The notes under the pieces are model-generated. The model did not search any database, had not been told where the DNA came from, and was given only the letters and a program-made list of their open reading frames with translations. Made by a program: the position numbers and the translations under genes. Positions 28,004-36,072 of a DNA stretch of 64,000 nucleotides are shown one piece after another (within the stretch, counting starts at the first letter, position 1; each line of letters starts with the position of its first letter). Source of the DNA: an uncultured Alphaproteobacteria bacterium (GTDB taxonomy: Bacteria; Pseudomonadota; Alphaproteobacteria; Micavibrionales; Micavibrionaceae); assembly GCA_946481075.1 (NCBI GenBank), contig CAMLMC010000001.1, positions 248,001-312,000 on the forward strand, in the 5' to 3' direction.

Positions 28004-28564
28004 ATGTTGGTGGATACGAAAATAAAGTTTACTGAAAAAGAAGCTGCGTTTCTGCAAACCAGCACCAGTGATTTAAATGTTTCGACAAGAACAAAAAGCT
28101 GCCTGCTAAATGACAACATTATGACAGTTTTCACTCTACTTCAGTTTGAAGATAGAGACTTGTTACGAATTCCAAGTTTTGGACGTAAAAGTTTAAATGA
28201 GCTCAAAGAAATATTGGCCGTGAATGGATTTCACACTGGAAAGCTAAAGCCTTATGCAGGTCAGCTCGATGCAGTTGATATTAGCGATCTAAAAACCTTG
28301 GAAGAGGCCGGTTTTCTGGATGTGGGTCAGTCTGTAATATCTCAGGATCCAGTAATGCCCGCTACTCCTTTGGCGCCAATATCATCCTCATCCTCAGATG
28401 TTCTTTCAGACTGGATAAATGATGTTTTGCCCGAAAGTCTGCGCAATGGTCTTTCGCCACAATTTTTATCTTCTGTTCTAAATTCTCCGGAAGTGAAAAG
28501 CAAAGTTCGCCAAACTGTTGTAACGGCGATTACCTCCGGCTTGAATTTAAACGATATCAAGTAA
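28004..28564 (+). CDS. Stand-alone RNA polymerase alpha-CTD-like protein
   Basis: A 186-residue protein. Residues 22-79 match the C-terminal domain of RNA polymerase alpha: [17 protein letters not shown], then [20 protein letters not shown]. Arg29 aligns with the DNA-binding Arg265 of E. coli RpoA, Cys33 with Cys269 and the FGRKS loop with the second DNA-contacting turn. The alpha N-terminal assembly domain is absent. A Ser/Pro-rich linker (about 110-135) leads to a helical C-terminal segment (137-184). The gene is visibly richer in A and T than its neighbours. AGGCGGA lies 11 bases before the ATG. Its last 8 bases overlap the end of gcdH. A role as a DNA-binding regulator is inferred. Confidence 0.75.
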   Translation: MLVDTKIKFTEKEAAFLQTSTSDLNVSTRTKSCLLNDNIMTVFTLLQFEDRDLLRIPSFGRKSLNELKEILAVNGFHTGKLKPYAGQLDAVDISDLKTLEEAGFLDVGQSVISQDPVMPATPLAPISSSSSDVLSDWINDVLPESLRNGLSPQFLSSVLNSPEVKSKVRQTVVTAITSGLNLNDIK

Positions 28565-29738
28565 ACGCCTGCAACCCCGTCTGTGCCCGGCCCAGAATGA
28601 GGGCATGTATGTCATGCGTGCCTTCGTAGGTGTTGACGGCTTCCAAATTCATCACATGACGGATCACGTGATATTCATCGGCGATGCCGTTGCCGCCGAG
28701 CATATCACGGGCGGTGCGGGCAATATCGAGCGCCTTGCCGCAATTGTTGCGTTTGAGGAGCGATATCGCTTCATTCGGTGCATGATCATCTTCACGGAGT
28801 TTTCCAAGGCGCCATGACCCGAGCAGGCCGAGCGTGATTTCGGTTTGCATATCGGCGAGTTTCTTTTGCACCAGTTGCTGGGCCGCGAGCGGTTTGCCGA
28901 AAATGACGCGGTCCATCGTGTATTCACGCGCCTTGTGCCAGCAGGCCTCCGCCGCGCCCATCACGCCCCAAGAGATGCCGTAACGTGCGGAATTCAGGCA
29001 AAGGAACGGTGATTTAACGCCTTTTGACCCTTCCAGCAGGTTTTCATCCGGCGCAAACACTTCATCCATCATAATTCCGCCGGTTGTGGAGGCGCGAAGG
29101 GAGAATTTCCCCTCAATCTTCGGTGCCTCTAGTCCCTTCATGCCTTTTTCAAGGATAAACCCGCGGATATCCCCGCTCTCGCTCTCCTTCGCCCAGACGA
29201 CAAAGACATCGGCGATGGGGGAATTGGTGATCCATTGTTTGGAACCGGAAATCTTGAAGCCCCCTTGAACCTTCTTTGCCACGGTGCGCATCGAAGATGG
29301 ATCGGACCCGCCATCCGGTTCGGTCAATCCGAAACATCCGATTTTTGCACCAGAGGCCAGATCCGGCAGGTATTTTTGGCGCTGCGCCTCTGACCCGAAC
29401 TTATAGATCGGGTACATGACCAATGATGATTGAACGGAAAGGGCGGAGCGGTAGCCGGAATCGACCCGCTCCATTTCCCGTGAGATCAAACCGTAGGAGA
29501 CTTGGGAAACGCCGGGACAGCCGTAACCATCAATCGTCGCGCCGAGCAGGCCGAGTTTGCCCATTTCTTTCATGATCTCGGGGTCGAACTTTTCATGGCG
29601 GTTTGCCTCGATGACTCCGGGGAGAAGGCGATTTTGGGCGAAATCATGCGCCGTGTCGCGGATCATCCGCTCATCATCGGTCAAAAGCTCGTCCAGAAGC
29701 AGGGGGTCTTGCCAGTAGGGGGATGGTGCATCGGCCAT
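28557..29738 (-). CDS. gcdH: Glutaryl-CoA dehydrogenase
   Basis: FAD enzyme of lysine/tryptophan breakdown that oxidises and decarboxylates glutaryl-CoA to crotonyl-CoA; 393 residues. Features include [17 protein letters not shown] near 133-149, [35 protein letters not shown] near 240-255, LGGNGI and the catalytic Glu372 in [16 protein letters not shown]. The GTHD plus GLTEPD.GSDP pattern favours glutaryl-CoA over other acyl-CoA dehydrogenases. It is a lone gene, convergent with the alpha-CTD-like gene. Confidence 0.92.
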   Translation of the reverse strand: MADAPSPYWQDPLLLDELLTDDERMIRDTAHDFAQNRLLPGVIEANRHEKFDPEIMKEMGKLGLLGATIDGYGCPGVSQVSYGLISREMERVDSGYRSALSVQSSLVMYPIYKFGSEAQRQKYLPDLASGAKIGCFGLTEPDGGSDPSSMRTVAKKVQGGFKISGSKQWITNSPIADVFVVWAKESESGDIRGFILEKGMKGLEAPKIEGKFSLRASTTGGIMMDEVFAPDENLLEGSKGVKSPFLCLNSARYGISWGVMGAAEACWHKAREYTMDRVIFGKPLAAQQLVQKKLADMQTEITLGLLGSWRLGKLREDDHAPNEAISLLKRNNCGKALDIARTARDMLGGNGIADEYHVIRHVMNLEAVNTYEGTHDIHALILGRAQTGLQAFT

Positions 29739-29785
29739 GATATTGTCCCTTGGAAATCCGTCACTTTCATTTATTATACCCCTAA

Positions 29786-29989
29786 ATGTCTGAACAGCCT
29801 CTAAAAAACCGCGAAATCATCTTCGAAATCATCCAGCTGGGGATTTACGCCAAAATCACGGCCATAGATGTCGCCACAGGGACCGAGGCGTCGATCAGCG
29901 GCCCGGCCAGCACGCCGGACCCGATTTTAAAGCGGAATGCCATCAACAGATTAGAATTCGTTCTGCGCAAGAAAGGCTTGATTGCGTGA
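29786..29989 (+). CDS. Small conserved protein (probably DUF6898)
   Basis: A 67-residue cytosolic protein with the pattern [30 protein letters not shown] and a basic C-terminus ([17 protein letters not shown]). Similar small proteins occur next to rpiB and glyA in alphaproteobacteria and I assign it to that family from memory. The function is unknown. It is followed after 18 bp by rpiB. Confidence 0.7.
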   Translation: MSEQPLKNREIIFEIIQLGIYAKITAIDVATGTEASISGPASTPDPILKRNAINRLEFVLRKKGLIA

Positions 29990-30007
29990 GGCTCAACCCC
30001 TTATATC

Positions 30008-30457
30008 ATGGGCATGACAATCAAACTTGCAATTGCATCCGACCATGGCGGCTACGCCCTGAAAGAATATCTGAAATCCAACTTTAAAGCCGTGCCGGTC
30101 GAATGGCTCGATTTGGGAACGAACTCGGAGAGTTCTGTCGATTATCCTGATTACGGGAAAAAGATTGCGGATGCGATTGTGGCGGGTGAGGCCGAGCGCG
30201 GTATCGCTATCTGTGGCACTGGTATCGGCATTTCCATCGCGGTGAACCGCAACCCGAAGGTCCGCGCGGCGCTTTGCACCGATGCGACCATGGCGCGGTA
30301 TTCACAGCAGCACAATGATGCGCAGGTGCTTTGTCTCGGCGCACGGATCGTTGGCACCGAACTGGCGATGGATATTGTAAAGGCATTTTTGGAAACGAAA
30401 TTCGAAGGCGGGCGTCATGGGGCCCGCGTGGAAAAATTGGGCAGTAGTTGTTGTTAA
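30008..30457 (+). CDS. rpiB: Ribose 5-phosphate isomerase B
   Basis: Interconverts ribose 5-phosphate and ribulose 5-phosphate; 149 residues. Asp and His in ASDHGG (10-15), the catalytic Cys69 in ICGTGIG, the anion hole GIGISIAVN and LGARIVG are all present. The start may be the ATG at 30008 or the one at 30014. It is not RpiA. It precedes glyA by 18 bp and is likely cotranscribed with it. Confidence 0.94.
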   Translation: MGMTIKLAIASDHGGYALKEYLKSNFKAVPVEWLDLGTNSESSVDYPDYGKKIADAIVAGEAERGIAICGTGIGISIAVNRNPKVRAALCTDATMARYSQQHNDAQVLCLGARIVGTELAMDIVKAFLETKFEGGRHGARVEKLGSSCC

Positions 30458-30475
30458 AAGGAAAGGGCGTGTCAC

Positions 30476-31792
30476 ATGAGCAATGCAGCGGAGAAAATAA
30501 TGAGCGTAAATAACGGATTCTTCACAACGGATTTGAGAGACGCAGACCCGGAGCTGTTTGCAGCGATGGAAAAAGAGCTACAGCGTCAGCAAGACCAGAT
30601 CGAACTGATCGCATCAGAAAACATCGTATCCAAAGCTGTCCTGCAGGCGCAAGGGTCTGTCCTCACCAACAAATACGCCGAAGGATACCCGGGCAAGCGT
30701 TACTATCAGGGCTGCGAGCATGTCGATGTGACAGAGCAACTCGCGATTGACCGTCTTTGCAAACTTTTCGGATGCAAATTCGCCAACGTCCAGCCGCATT
30801 CAGGCGCCAACGCCAACATGGGCGTGTTTATGGCGCTTCTGCAACCCGGTGACACATTCATGGGGATGGACCTTGGCCATGGCGGTCACCTGACCCATGG
30901 TTGCCCGGTCAATTTCTCCGGCAAATGGTTCAACGCCGTGACATATGGCATCAACGAACAAGGTTTGATCGACTATGATGCCGCCGAAAAAATGGCGCTG
31001 GAACACAAACCGAAAATGATCATCGCCGGTGCATCGGCCTATGCCCGCGTCATTGACTTCAAACGCCTGCGCGAAATCGCCGACAAGGTTGGCGCGTATC
31101 TGTTTGCGGATGTCGCGCACTATGCAGGCCTGATCGTCGGCGGGTCATACCCGAACGCATTCCCGCATGCGCACGTTGTCACAACGACAACCCACAAAAC
31201 ACTGCGTGGTCCACGCGGCGGTGCGATCATGACGAATGATGAGGATCTCGCGAAGAAAATCAATTCCGCCGTGTTCCCCGGCCTTCAGGGCGGTCCTCTG
31301 GAACACGTCATCGCGGCCAAAGCCGTTGCATTCGGCGAAGCGCTGAAACCGGAATTCAAACTCTACGCCAAGGCCGTTGTTGAAAACGCACGCATTCTGG
31401 CCGATACGCTGGTCGCGGGCGGGCTTGATATCGTTTCCGGCGGAACAGATTCCCACATGATGCTGGTTGATCTGCGCCCGAAAGGCCTGACAGGCAAGGC
31501 CGCCGACCTCGCGCTGGAACATGCCGGTATCACCTGTAACAAAAACGCGGTGCCGAACGATCCGGAAAAACCGATGGTGACATCGGGTATTCGTCTGGGA
31601 ACGCCTGCGGGAACAACACGCGGTTTCGGTCCCGCCGAATGGAAAGAAATCGGCGGGCTGATTCTCGAAGTGCTCGATGGTTTGAAAGCAAATGGCCCCG
31701 AAGGCAACGCCGCCGTGGAAAAAGCCGTGCGTGCCAAGGTGAAAGCCCTGTGCGACCGATTCCCGATTTATGACGGAGCAACGGCCGCGTAA
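30476..31792 (+). CDS. glyA: Serine hydroxymethyltransferase
   Basis: PLP enzyme interconverting serine and glycine and charging tetrahydrofolate with a one-carbon unit; 438 residues. The PLP lysine is Lys241 in [16 protein letters not shown]; other signatures are [17 protein letters not shown] (65-81) and [13 protein letters not shown]. Two starts are possible: 30476, preceded by AAAGGAAAGG, and 30500, preceded by GGAG. It uses the folate whose synthesis is started by folK/folP elsewhere in the window. Two small genes and nrdR follow. Confidence 0.96.
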   Translation: MSNAAEKIMSVNNGFFTTDLRDADPELFAAMEKELQRQQDQIELIASENIVSKAVLQAQGSVLTNKYAEGYPGKRYYQGCEHVDVTEQLAIDRLCKLFGCKFANVQPHSGANANMGVFMALLQPGDTFMGMDLGHGGHLTHGCPVNFSGKWFNAVTYGINEQGLIDYDAAEKMALEHKPKMIIAGASAYARVIDFKRLREIADKVGAYLFADVAHYAGLIVGGSYPNAFPHAHVVTTTTHKTLRGPRGGAIMTNDEDLAKKINSAVFPGLQGGPLEHVIAAKAVAFGEALKPEFKLYAKAVVENARILADTLVAGGLDIVSGGTDSHMMLVDLRPKGLTGKAADLALEHAGITCNKNAVPNDPEKPMVTSGIRLGTPAGTTRGFGPAEWKEIGGLILEVLDGLKANGPEGNAAVEKAVRAKVKALCDRFPIYDGATAA

Positions 31793-31813
31793 CCCAAAAC
31801 AAAGGAGTAAGTT

Positions 31814-32074
31814 ATGGACCGTGAAAAACTGATTGATGGGATCATCGAAACGTATCCTCCGGCACGAGATGCGGAGCAGGCGCGTGCGGGCCTGAATCGT
31901 TTGAACGATGACCAGATTTCGGATTTGCACGGGCGCATTACGGCCACTCATAAACGTGCGGTTAATCTACAGGCTCATCGCAAAAGTCTTACAGAGGCCA
32001 AACGGGCGGGCTTTGAAGGGGCGGAAGAAGAAGTCATTCCGTCCGGCGGCGACCAACATTTTAATATGACATAG
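31814..32074 (+). CDS. Small hypothetical protein after glyA
   Basis: An 86-residue, highly charged and mostly helical protein that I do not recognise. The pattern is LIDGIIETYPPARDAEQARAGL followed by LNDDQISDLHGRI and a Lys/Glu-rich tail. No membrane segment. It starts 21 bp after glyA with AAAGGAG 6 bases before the ATG, so translation is well supported. A 50-residue gene follows after 9 bp. Confidence 0.6.
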   Translation: MDREKLIDGIIETYPPARDAEQARAGLNRLNDDQISDLHGRITATHKRAVNLQAHRKSLTEAKRAGFEGAEEEVIPSGGDQHFNMT

Positions 32075-32083
32075 GAGAATGAA

Positions 32084-32236
32084 ATGAGCCTTAAAGATAT
32101 TATCTCAAAAATATTTGGAAAAACAGAAACTGTGTCGAAAATTCCGACGTCGACAAACTCAGTTGGTGGAGCTTCATGCACGTCGGTCAGGGGATGTTCA
32201 ATTGATACTGGCCGCAGGTTTGAGCCACGCGTGTAA
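32084..32236 (+). CDS. 50-residue small protein with paired cysteines
   Basis: A short gene starting at an ATG with AGGAG 6 bases upstream and ending in TAA at 32234-32236. The N-terminal half is basic and amphipathic (MSLKDIISKIFGKTE). The C-terminal half is Ser/Thr/Gly-rich with two cysteines (SCTSVRGCS) and ends in RRFEPRV. No family recognised. It sits between the 86-residue gene and nrdR in the same direction. The strong ribosome-binding site is the main evidence that it is real. Confidence 0.5.
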   Translation: MSLKDIISKIFGKTETVSKIPTSTNSVGGASCTSVRGCSIDTGRRFEPRV

Positions 32237-32245
32237 GGGAAAATA

Positions 32246-32728
32246 ATGCGCTGCCCGTTTTGTGGACATGAAGAAACGCAGGTGAAGGATAGCCGTCCGA
32301 GCGACGATTCATCCTCTATCCGCCGCCGCCGCAATTGTCCATCGTGCGGGGGACGTTTCACGACCTATGAGCGCATTCAACTCCGCGATCTCGTCGTTGT
32401 GAAATCCGGTGACCGCAGGCAGCCCTTCAACCGCGACAAAATCATCCGCTCCATGCAGGTCGCGCTCCGCAAACGTCCGATCCAGATGGAGCAGATTGAA
32501 AAGGCTGCGAACGGAATCGTGCGCCAGCTTGAGAGCTATGGCGAGCCGGAAATCCCCGCGAGCGAGATCGGCCACAGCGTGATGCAGGCGCTGATCGAAC
32601 TCGATATCGTCGGCTATATCCGTTATGCCTCCGTCTACAAGGACTTCCGTGAACCGGAAGATTTCAACGCCTTTGTCGAGGAAATTCAGGCGCTGCAGAG
32701 TGAGAAAAAACGATTGGTGAACGAATAA
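32246..32728 (+). CDS. nrdR: Transcriptional repressor NrdR
   Basis: Represses ribonucleotide reductase genes in response to dATP/ATP; 160 residues. The N-terminal zinc ribbon has Cys3, Cys6, Cys31 and Cys34 (RCPFCGHEE and NCPSCGGRF). The ATP-cone domain follows at about 49-139 ([25 protein letters not shown]). Its stop codon overlaps the ribE start by one base, so it is translationally linked to riboflavin synthesis genes, as in many proteobacteria. Confidence 0.96.
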   Translation: MRCPFCGHEETQVKDSRPSDDSSSIRRRRNCPSCGGRFTTYERIQLRDLVVVKSGDRRQPFNRDKIIRSMQVALRKRPIQMEQIEKAANGIVRQLESYGEPEIPASEIGHSVMQALIELDIVGYIRYASVYKDFREPEDFNAFVEEIQALQSEKKRLVNE

Positions 32729-33438
32729 TGTTCACCGGTATAGTCCAGGGCACAGGCACAATTGCCGTCATTAAAGACCATGATGGTTTGCGCACATTCG
32801 AAATCGAATTCCCCGATGGGTTTTGCGTCGGCCTTGAAATCGGCGCGAGCGTGTCGATTGATGGCGTGTGCCTGACCGTTACAAAAATTTCTTCACCGAC
32901 CCGCGCATCGTTCGATGTGATGATGCAGAGTTTGAACATCACAACGCTGGGCCTTTATGAAACGGGTCACAAGGTCAATATCGAACGCGCGGCGAAAGAT
33001 GGCGCGGAAATCGGCGGGCATCCCTTATCGGGTCATGTCGATTGTACGGCGACCATTTCCAAGGTCGAAACATTCGATGGTAACAAGGTGATCCGTTTTG
33101 ATGTTCCAACCGCGTTCATGCGTTATATTTTCGCCAAGGGCTATATCGCCGTGAATGGGTGCAGCCTGACGGTGTCGGAGGCCAGTCGCCCCGAAAACTG
33201 GTTCGAAGTCTGGCTCATCCCCGAAACGCGGCGCATTACGAACTTTGAAGATAAGCGTGAGGGCGACAAGGTGAATATCGAGATCGAGCGCGGCACGCAG
33301 GTTGTGGTCGATACGATCCGCGACACGGTTGCCGAAACGCTGGGTGCGCTGGAGCCTGTTTTACGCGGCATCCTTGAAGAAAAGGGCCTCAGCCTCGAAG
33401 ATTTCATCAAGGCGCCCAAACAAATTTCCAAGCCCTAG
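32728..33438 (+). CDS. ribE: Riboflavin synthase, alpha chain
   Basis: Dismutates two 6,7-dimethyl-8-ribityllumazine to riboflavin; 236 residues. The N-terminal [10 protein letters not shown] and the two lumazine-binding barrels are present, with SIDGVCLTV in the first and AVNGCSLTV in the second, and GHPLSGHVD between them. The tail is about 25 residues longer than usual and charged. It overlaps nrdR by one base. The FMN riboswitch lies after this gene, so ribE is not under its control. Confidence 0.94.
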   Translation: MFTGIVQGTGTIAVIKDHDGLRTFEIEFPDGFCVGLEIGASVSIDGVCLTVTKISSPTRASFDVMMQSLNITTLGLYETGHKVNIERAAKDGAEIGGHPLSGHVDCTATISKVETFDGNKVIRFDVPTAFMRYIFAKGYIAVNGCSLTVSEASRPENWFEVWLIPETRRITNFEDKREGDKVNIEIERGTQVVVDTIRDTVAETLGALEPVLRGILEEKGLSLEDFIKAPKQISKP

Positions 33439-33468
33439 ACTTTTTTTATTCCACTCCGTATAGTCCCA

Positions 33469-33604
33469 CTCAGTTCTCAGGGCGGGGCGCAATTCCCCAC
33501 CGGCGGTATAGCCCGCGAGCGGTTCATTTGACCTTCAAATGAATGTCAGCAGATCCGGTGTAATTCCGGGGCCGACGGTATAGTCCGGATGAAAGAGAGC
33601 GAGC
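33469..33604 (+). promoter_or_regulatory. FMN riboswitch (RFN element)
   Basis: The conserved core is easy to read: GGGGCGCAATTCCCCACCGG, CGGTATAGCCCGCGAGC, AGATCCGGTG.AATTCCGGGGCCGAC and GGTATAGTCCGGATGAAAGAGAG. The order and loops match the RFN consensus. It lies between ribE and ribB and should sense FMN to control ribB and the genes downstream. Confidence 0.95.
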
Positions 33605-33647
33605 CATGGCACGTTTGCGAGTTGTTTCGTAGGCGGCTCTGTTGCTA

Positions 33648-33674
33648 TGCCCTGACCAAAATTTATAAAGGGCA
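33648..33674 (+). promoter_or_regulatory. Hairpin covering the ribB ribosome-binding site
   Basis: Six-base stem TGCCCT / AGGGCA with a 15-base AT-rich loop. The right arm contains AAGGG, the likely Shine-Dalgarno sequence 4-8 bases before the ribB ATG at 33678. It suggests translational control as the riboswitch output rather than termination. Confidence 0.55.
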
Positions 33675-33677
33675 GAC

Positions 33678-34298
33678 ATGACACACATTTCATCCATTGA
33701 AGAGATTATCGCCGAAGCGAAAGCGGGCCGCATGGTGATCCTTGTCGATGACGAAGGACGTGAGAATGAAGGCGACCTGATCATTCCGGCGGAATGCGTC
33801 ACGCCGGGCATTATCAATTTCATGGCCAAGGAAGGACGAGGGCTGATCTGCCTGTCGCTCGACGGTTCGATCTGTGACCGGCTTGGGCTTGAACCGATGG
33901 CCCGCAAGAACACATCCAAAAACAAAACGGCGTTTATGGTATCGATCGAGGCGCGGGAAGGGATAGAAACGGGCATTTCCGCCTATGACCGCGCTCATAC
34001 GATTGCAACGGCGATCCATCCGGATGCATCGCCGGATCATCTGGCGCATCCGGGGCATGTGTTTCCGTTGCGCGCGGCCGATGGCGGCGTGCTGGCGCGT
34101 GCCGGTCATACGGAGGCCGCGGTCGATATTGCGGTGCTCGCAGGCTTTGGGCCGAGTGCGGTCATCTGTGAAGTGATGAAGGATGACGGCACGATGGCAC
34201 GACTGCCCGACCTTCTGGAATTCGGTGCAAAGCATGGTTTAAAAGTCGGCACGATTGAGGATTTGATCCGCTATCGCCAGCAGCGCGCAGCGGCATAA
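33678..34298 (+). CDS. ribB: 3,4-dihydroxy-2-butanone 4-phosphate synthase
   Basis: Makes the four-carbon unit for lumazine from ribulose 5-phosphate; 206 residues. The metal and substrate site VDDEGRENEGDL is at 23-34 and RAGHTEAAVD near 140. It is the single-domain form without a fused GTP cyclohydrolase II. It lies directly downstream of the FMN riboswitch and 13 bp before ribH. Confidence 0.95.
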   Translation: MTHISSIEEIIAEAKAGRMVILVDDEGRENEGDLIIPAECVTPGIINFMAKEGRGLICLSLDGSICDRLGLEPMARKNTSKNKTAFMVSIEAREGIETGISAYDRAHTIATAIHPDASPDHLAHPGHVFPLRAADGGVLARAGHTEAAVDIAVLAGFGPSAVICEVMKDDGTMARLPDLLEFGAKHGLKVGTIEDLIRYRQQRAAA

Positions 34299-34311
34299 AG
34301 GAGAAACCAAG

Positions 34312-34785
34312 ATGAACGAAGACAAACCAAAGTCATTCCGTAAACTGCAATTCAAAACCAAACCGCATGTGATGATTGTCGAGGCGCGGTTCTATGAGGA
34401 CATCGGAGATATGCTCATCGATGGTGCATTGGCGGTTCTTGCGAATCAGGGCGCGAGTTATGAACGCTTCACCGTTCCGGGCGCGCTGGAAATTCCGGCG
34501 GCGGTGGAATTCGGCGTGCAGAGCGGACGTTTTAACGCCTATCTGGCGCTGGGGTGTGTCATTCGCGGCGGAACCACACATTACGAGATTGTGTCCGGCG
34601 AAAGCAGCCGCGGCCTGATGGACCTTTCCATCAAACATGCGCTGTGCCTTGGCAACGGCATCCTGACAGTCGAGAACAAAGAGCAGGCGATCGAACGGGC
34701 GGACCCGAACCAGATGAACAAGGGCGGCGGCGCGGCGCAGGCGGCGCTTGAGATGCTGGCCTTAAAACAATCTTTGCAGCCCTAA
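34312..34785 (+). CDS. ribH: 6,7-dimethyl-8-ribityllumazine synthase
   Basis: Condenses the RibB product with the pyrimidine to form lumazine; 157 residues. The sequence VPGALEIPAAVEF (55-67), the CVIRGGTTHYEIV block with catalytic His90, and NGILTVENKEQAIERAD are typical. A strong AAAGGAG precedes the ATG. The N-terminal 18 residues are basic and outside the fold. It feeds RibE and is followed by nusB after 50 bp. Confidence 0.95.
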   Translation: MNEDKPKSFRKLQFKTKPHVMIVEARFYEDIGDMLIDGALAVLANQGASYERFTVPGALEIPAAVEFGVQSGRFNAYLALGCVIRGGTTHYEIVSGESSRGLMDLSIKHALCLGNGILTVENKEQAIERADPNQMNKGGGAAQAALEMLALKQSLQP

Positions 34786-34835
34786 GCGTATAATTATCTT
34801 GATTTCACAACCCTAACCATGGTTTTTACCGACCC

Positions 34836-35312
34836 ATGAACGAAGCCGCATCCCCAGATTCCAAAAAACCATCAGCCGTTGCCATGCGCAATGCCGCGCG
34901 CCTGATGGCGGTTCAGGCCGTCTATCAGATGGCCGTGAACAAGAAAGAGCCTGCCTTTGTGGTGGATGAGTATCTCTATCATCGCAGCGGTAAGCCGATT
35001 GAAGGCATCGAACTGGTCGAGGCGGATGCGAATCTGTTCACCAACATCGTTCTGGGCGTGGCCGAACGCCGTTATGACCTGACCGAAATCGTGAATGCCA
35101 ACCGCCCGAAGCGGGAGGGGGCCGAATTTCCCGATGAACCGCTTTTGATGGCCGTAATGCTTTGTGGTGCCTATGAGCTTCTGGCCCGCCAAGATATTGA
35201 TTTTCCGTTAATTATTTCGTCATATGTCGATGTTGCGGGAGCGTTCTTCCAAGGCAATGAACCGAAACTGGTCAATGGCGTGCTTGATTCCGCCCGCAAG
35301 GTCCTGCGCTAA
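34836..35312 (+). CDS. nusB: Transcription antitermination protein NusB
   Basis: All-helical RNA-binding factor that works with NusE in rRNA antitermination; 158 residues. RNAARLMAVQAVYQM at 19-33 is the arginine-rich RNA-binding helix. VLGVAERRYDLTEIV and the late LINSYVDVA-like block (ISSYVDVAGAFF, GVLDSARKVLR) complete the family. The ribH-nusB order is conserved in proteobacteria. A terminator starts at its stop codon. Confidence 0.93.
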   Translation: MNEAASPDSKKPSAVAMRNAARLMAVQAVYQMAVNKKEPAFVVDEYLYHRSGKPIEGIELVEADANLFTNIVLGVAERRYDLTEIVNANRPKREGAEFPDEPLLMAVMLCGAYELLARQDIDFPLIISSYVDVAGAFFQGNEPKLVNGVLDSARKVLR

Positions 35313-35338
35313 AAAGCGGCGCCACAAGCCGCTTTTGT
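35312..35338 (+). terminator. Terminator of the rib-nusB operon
   Basis: Stem AAAAGCGGC / GCCGCTTTT with a seven-base loop, beginning at the nusB stop codon. The T run is short (TTTTG). Confidence 0.75.
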
Positions 35339-35410
35339 CCCCTTATTTCACCTCTTGTTAATATATTGCAGTGTAACATAATGAGGGGTACTTGAAGGGT
35401 TCACGCAATC

Positions 35411-35902
35411 ATGAAGCTTGCAGTAATTGCATTGGTAGCGCTTGTGCTGCTCGGCGGTGGCGGAGCAGGGGCCTATTATTTCCTTATCAAGCCCGCGGAA
35501 GCATCGCTCGGACCGGCCGATGAAGCCAAAAAGGCCGAACATGAAGCCAAGCTGGCAGAAGCCGAAGCGGCGGCGGAGGCCGCAACGAAATTCGTCCAGA
35601 TCGACGCCCTGATCCTGCCCATCATTGATGAACGCGGGATCACGCAAAATATCAGCCTTGTTATCTCCATCGAAGTCCCCGATGAAGCCGCTGCGACCGA
35701 AGTTCAGCGCCTCTCCCCGCGTCTGCGCGATGCCTATATTCAGGATATGTATGGGGCGCTCAGCCGGAAATCCGTTTTGAAAGACGGCGTGCTTCAAGTC
35801 GCGCCGATCAAGGCCCGCCTGGAGCGCGCAACCACCAAGGTTTTGGGGGAAGATAAGGTCAAGGACGTTCTCCTCCAAGTCGTCCAGCAGCGCCGCGTTT
35901 AG
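35411..35902 (+). CDS. fliL: FliL-family flagellar basal body protein
   Basis: A 163-residue single-pass inner-membrane protein. Membrane segment at 3-27 with a GGGG turn, an Ala/Glu/Lys-rich helical linker at about 36-60, and a periplasmic FliL domain (about 62-163: KFVQIDALILPI, NISLVISIEV, RLRDAYIQDMYGAL, VKDVLLQVVQQRRV). FliL supports the stator and torque generation and so works with the MotA/MotB encoded here. It stands alone with its own terminator. Confidence 0.88.
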   Translation: MKLAVIALVALVLLGGGGAGAYYFLIKPAEASLGPADEAKKAEHEAKLAEAEAAAEAATKFVQIDALILPIIDERGITQNISLVISIEVPDEAAATEVQRLSPRLRDAYIQDMYGALSRKSVLKDGVLQVAPIKARLERATTKVLGEDKVKDVLLQVVQQRRV

Positions 35903-35936
35903 TATTCGCCCTGTTTATTTGCCGCTTTGCAGCATA

Positions 35937-35962
35937 ACAGCCTTGTAAAAGGCTGTTTTTAT
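35937..35962 (+). terminator. Terminator of fliL
   Basis: Six-base stem ACAGCC / GGCTGT with an eight-base loop followed by TTTTATTT, 35 bp after the fliL stop. Confidence 0.8.
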
Positions 35963-36072
35963 TTGGGTCTTGTGCCTTGCCAACTATCCAAAATGGGTGC
36001 ACCCTTTCTGCGGTCCGGCCGAAAGGGCCGCGATTACTGACCCAATAACAAGCAATCAAGGGGAATATTATC

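Noticed and set aside
28660..28675. CACGTG in gcdH as parS
   Set aside because: Flanking bases do not match the parS arms; coding sequence.
30450..30476. Glycine riboswitch before glyA
   Set aside because: Only 18 bp separate rpiB and glyA, far too short for the aptamer.
35995..36004. GGGTGCACCC palindrome upstream of hppA as an operator
   Set aside because: A 10-base palindrome is expected by chance at this scale and nothing ties it to a regulator.
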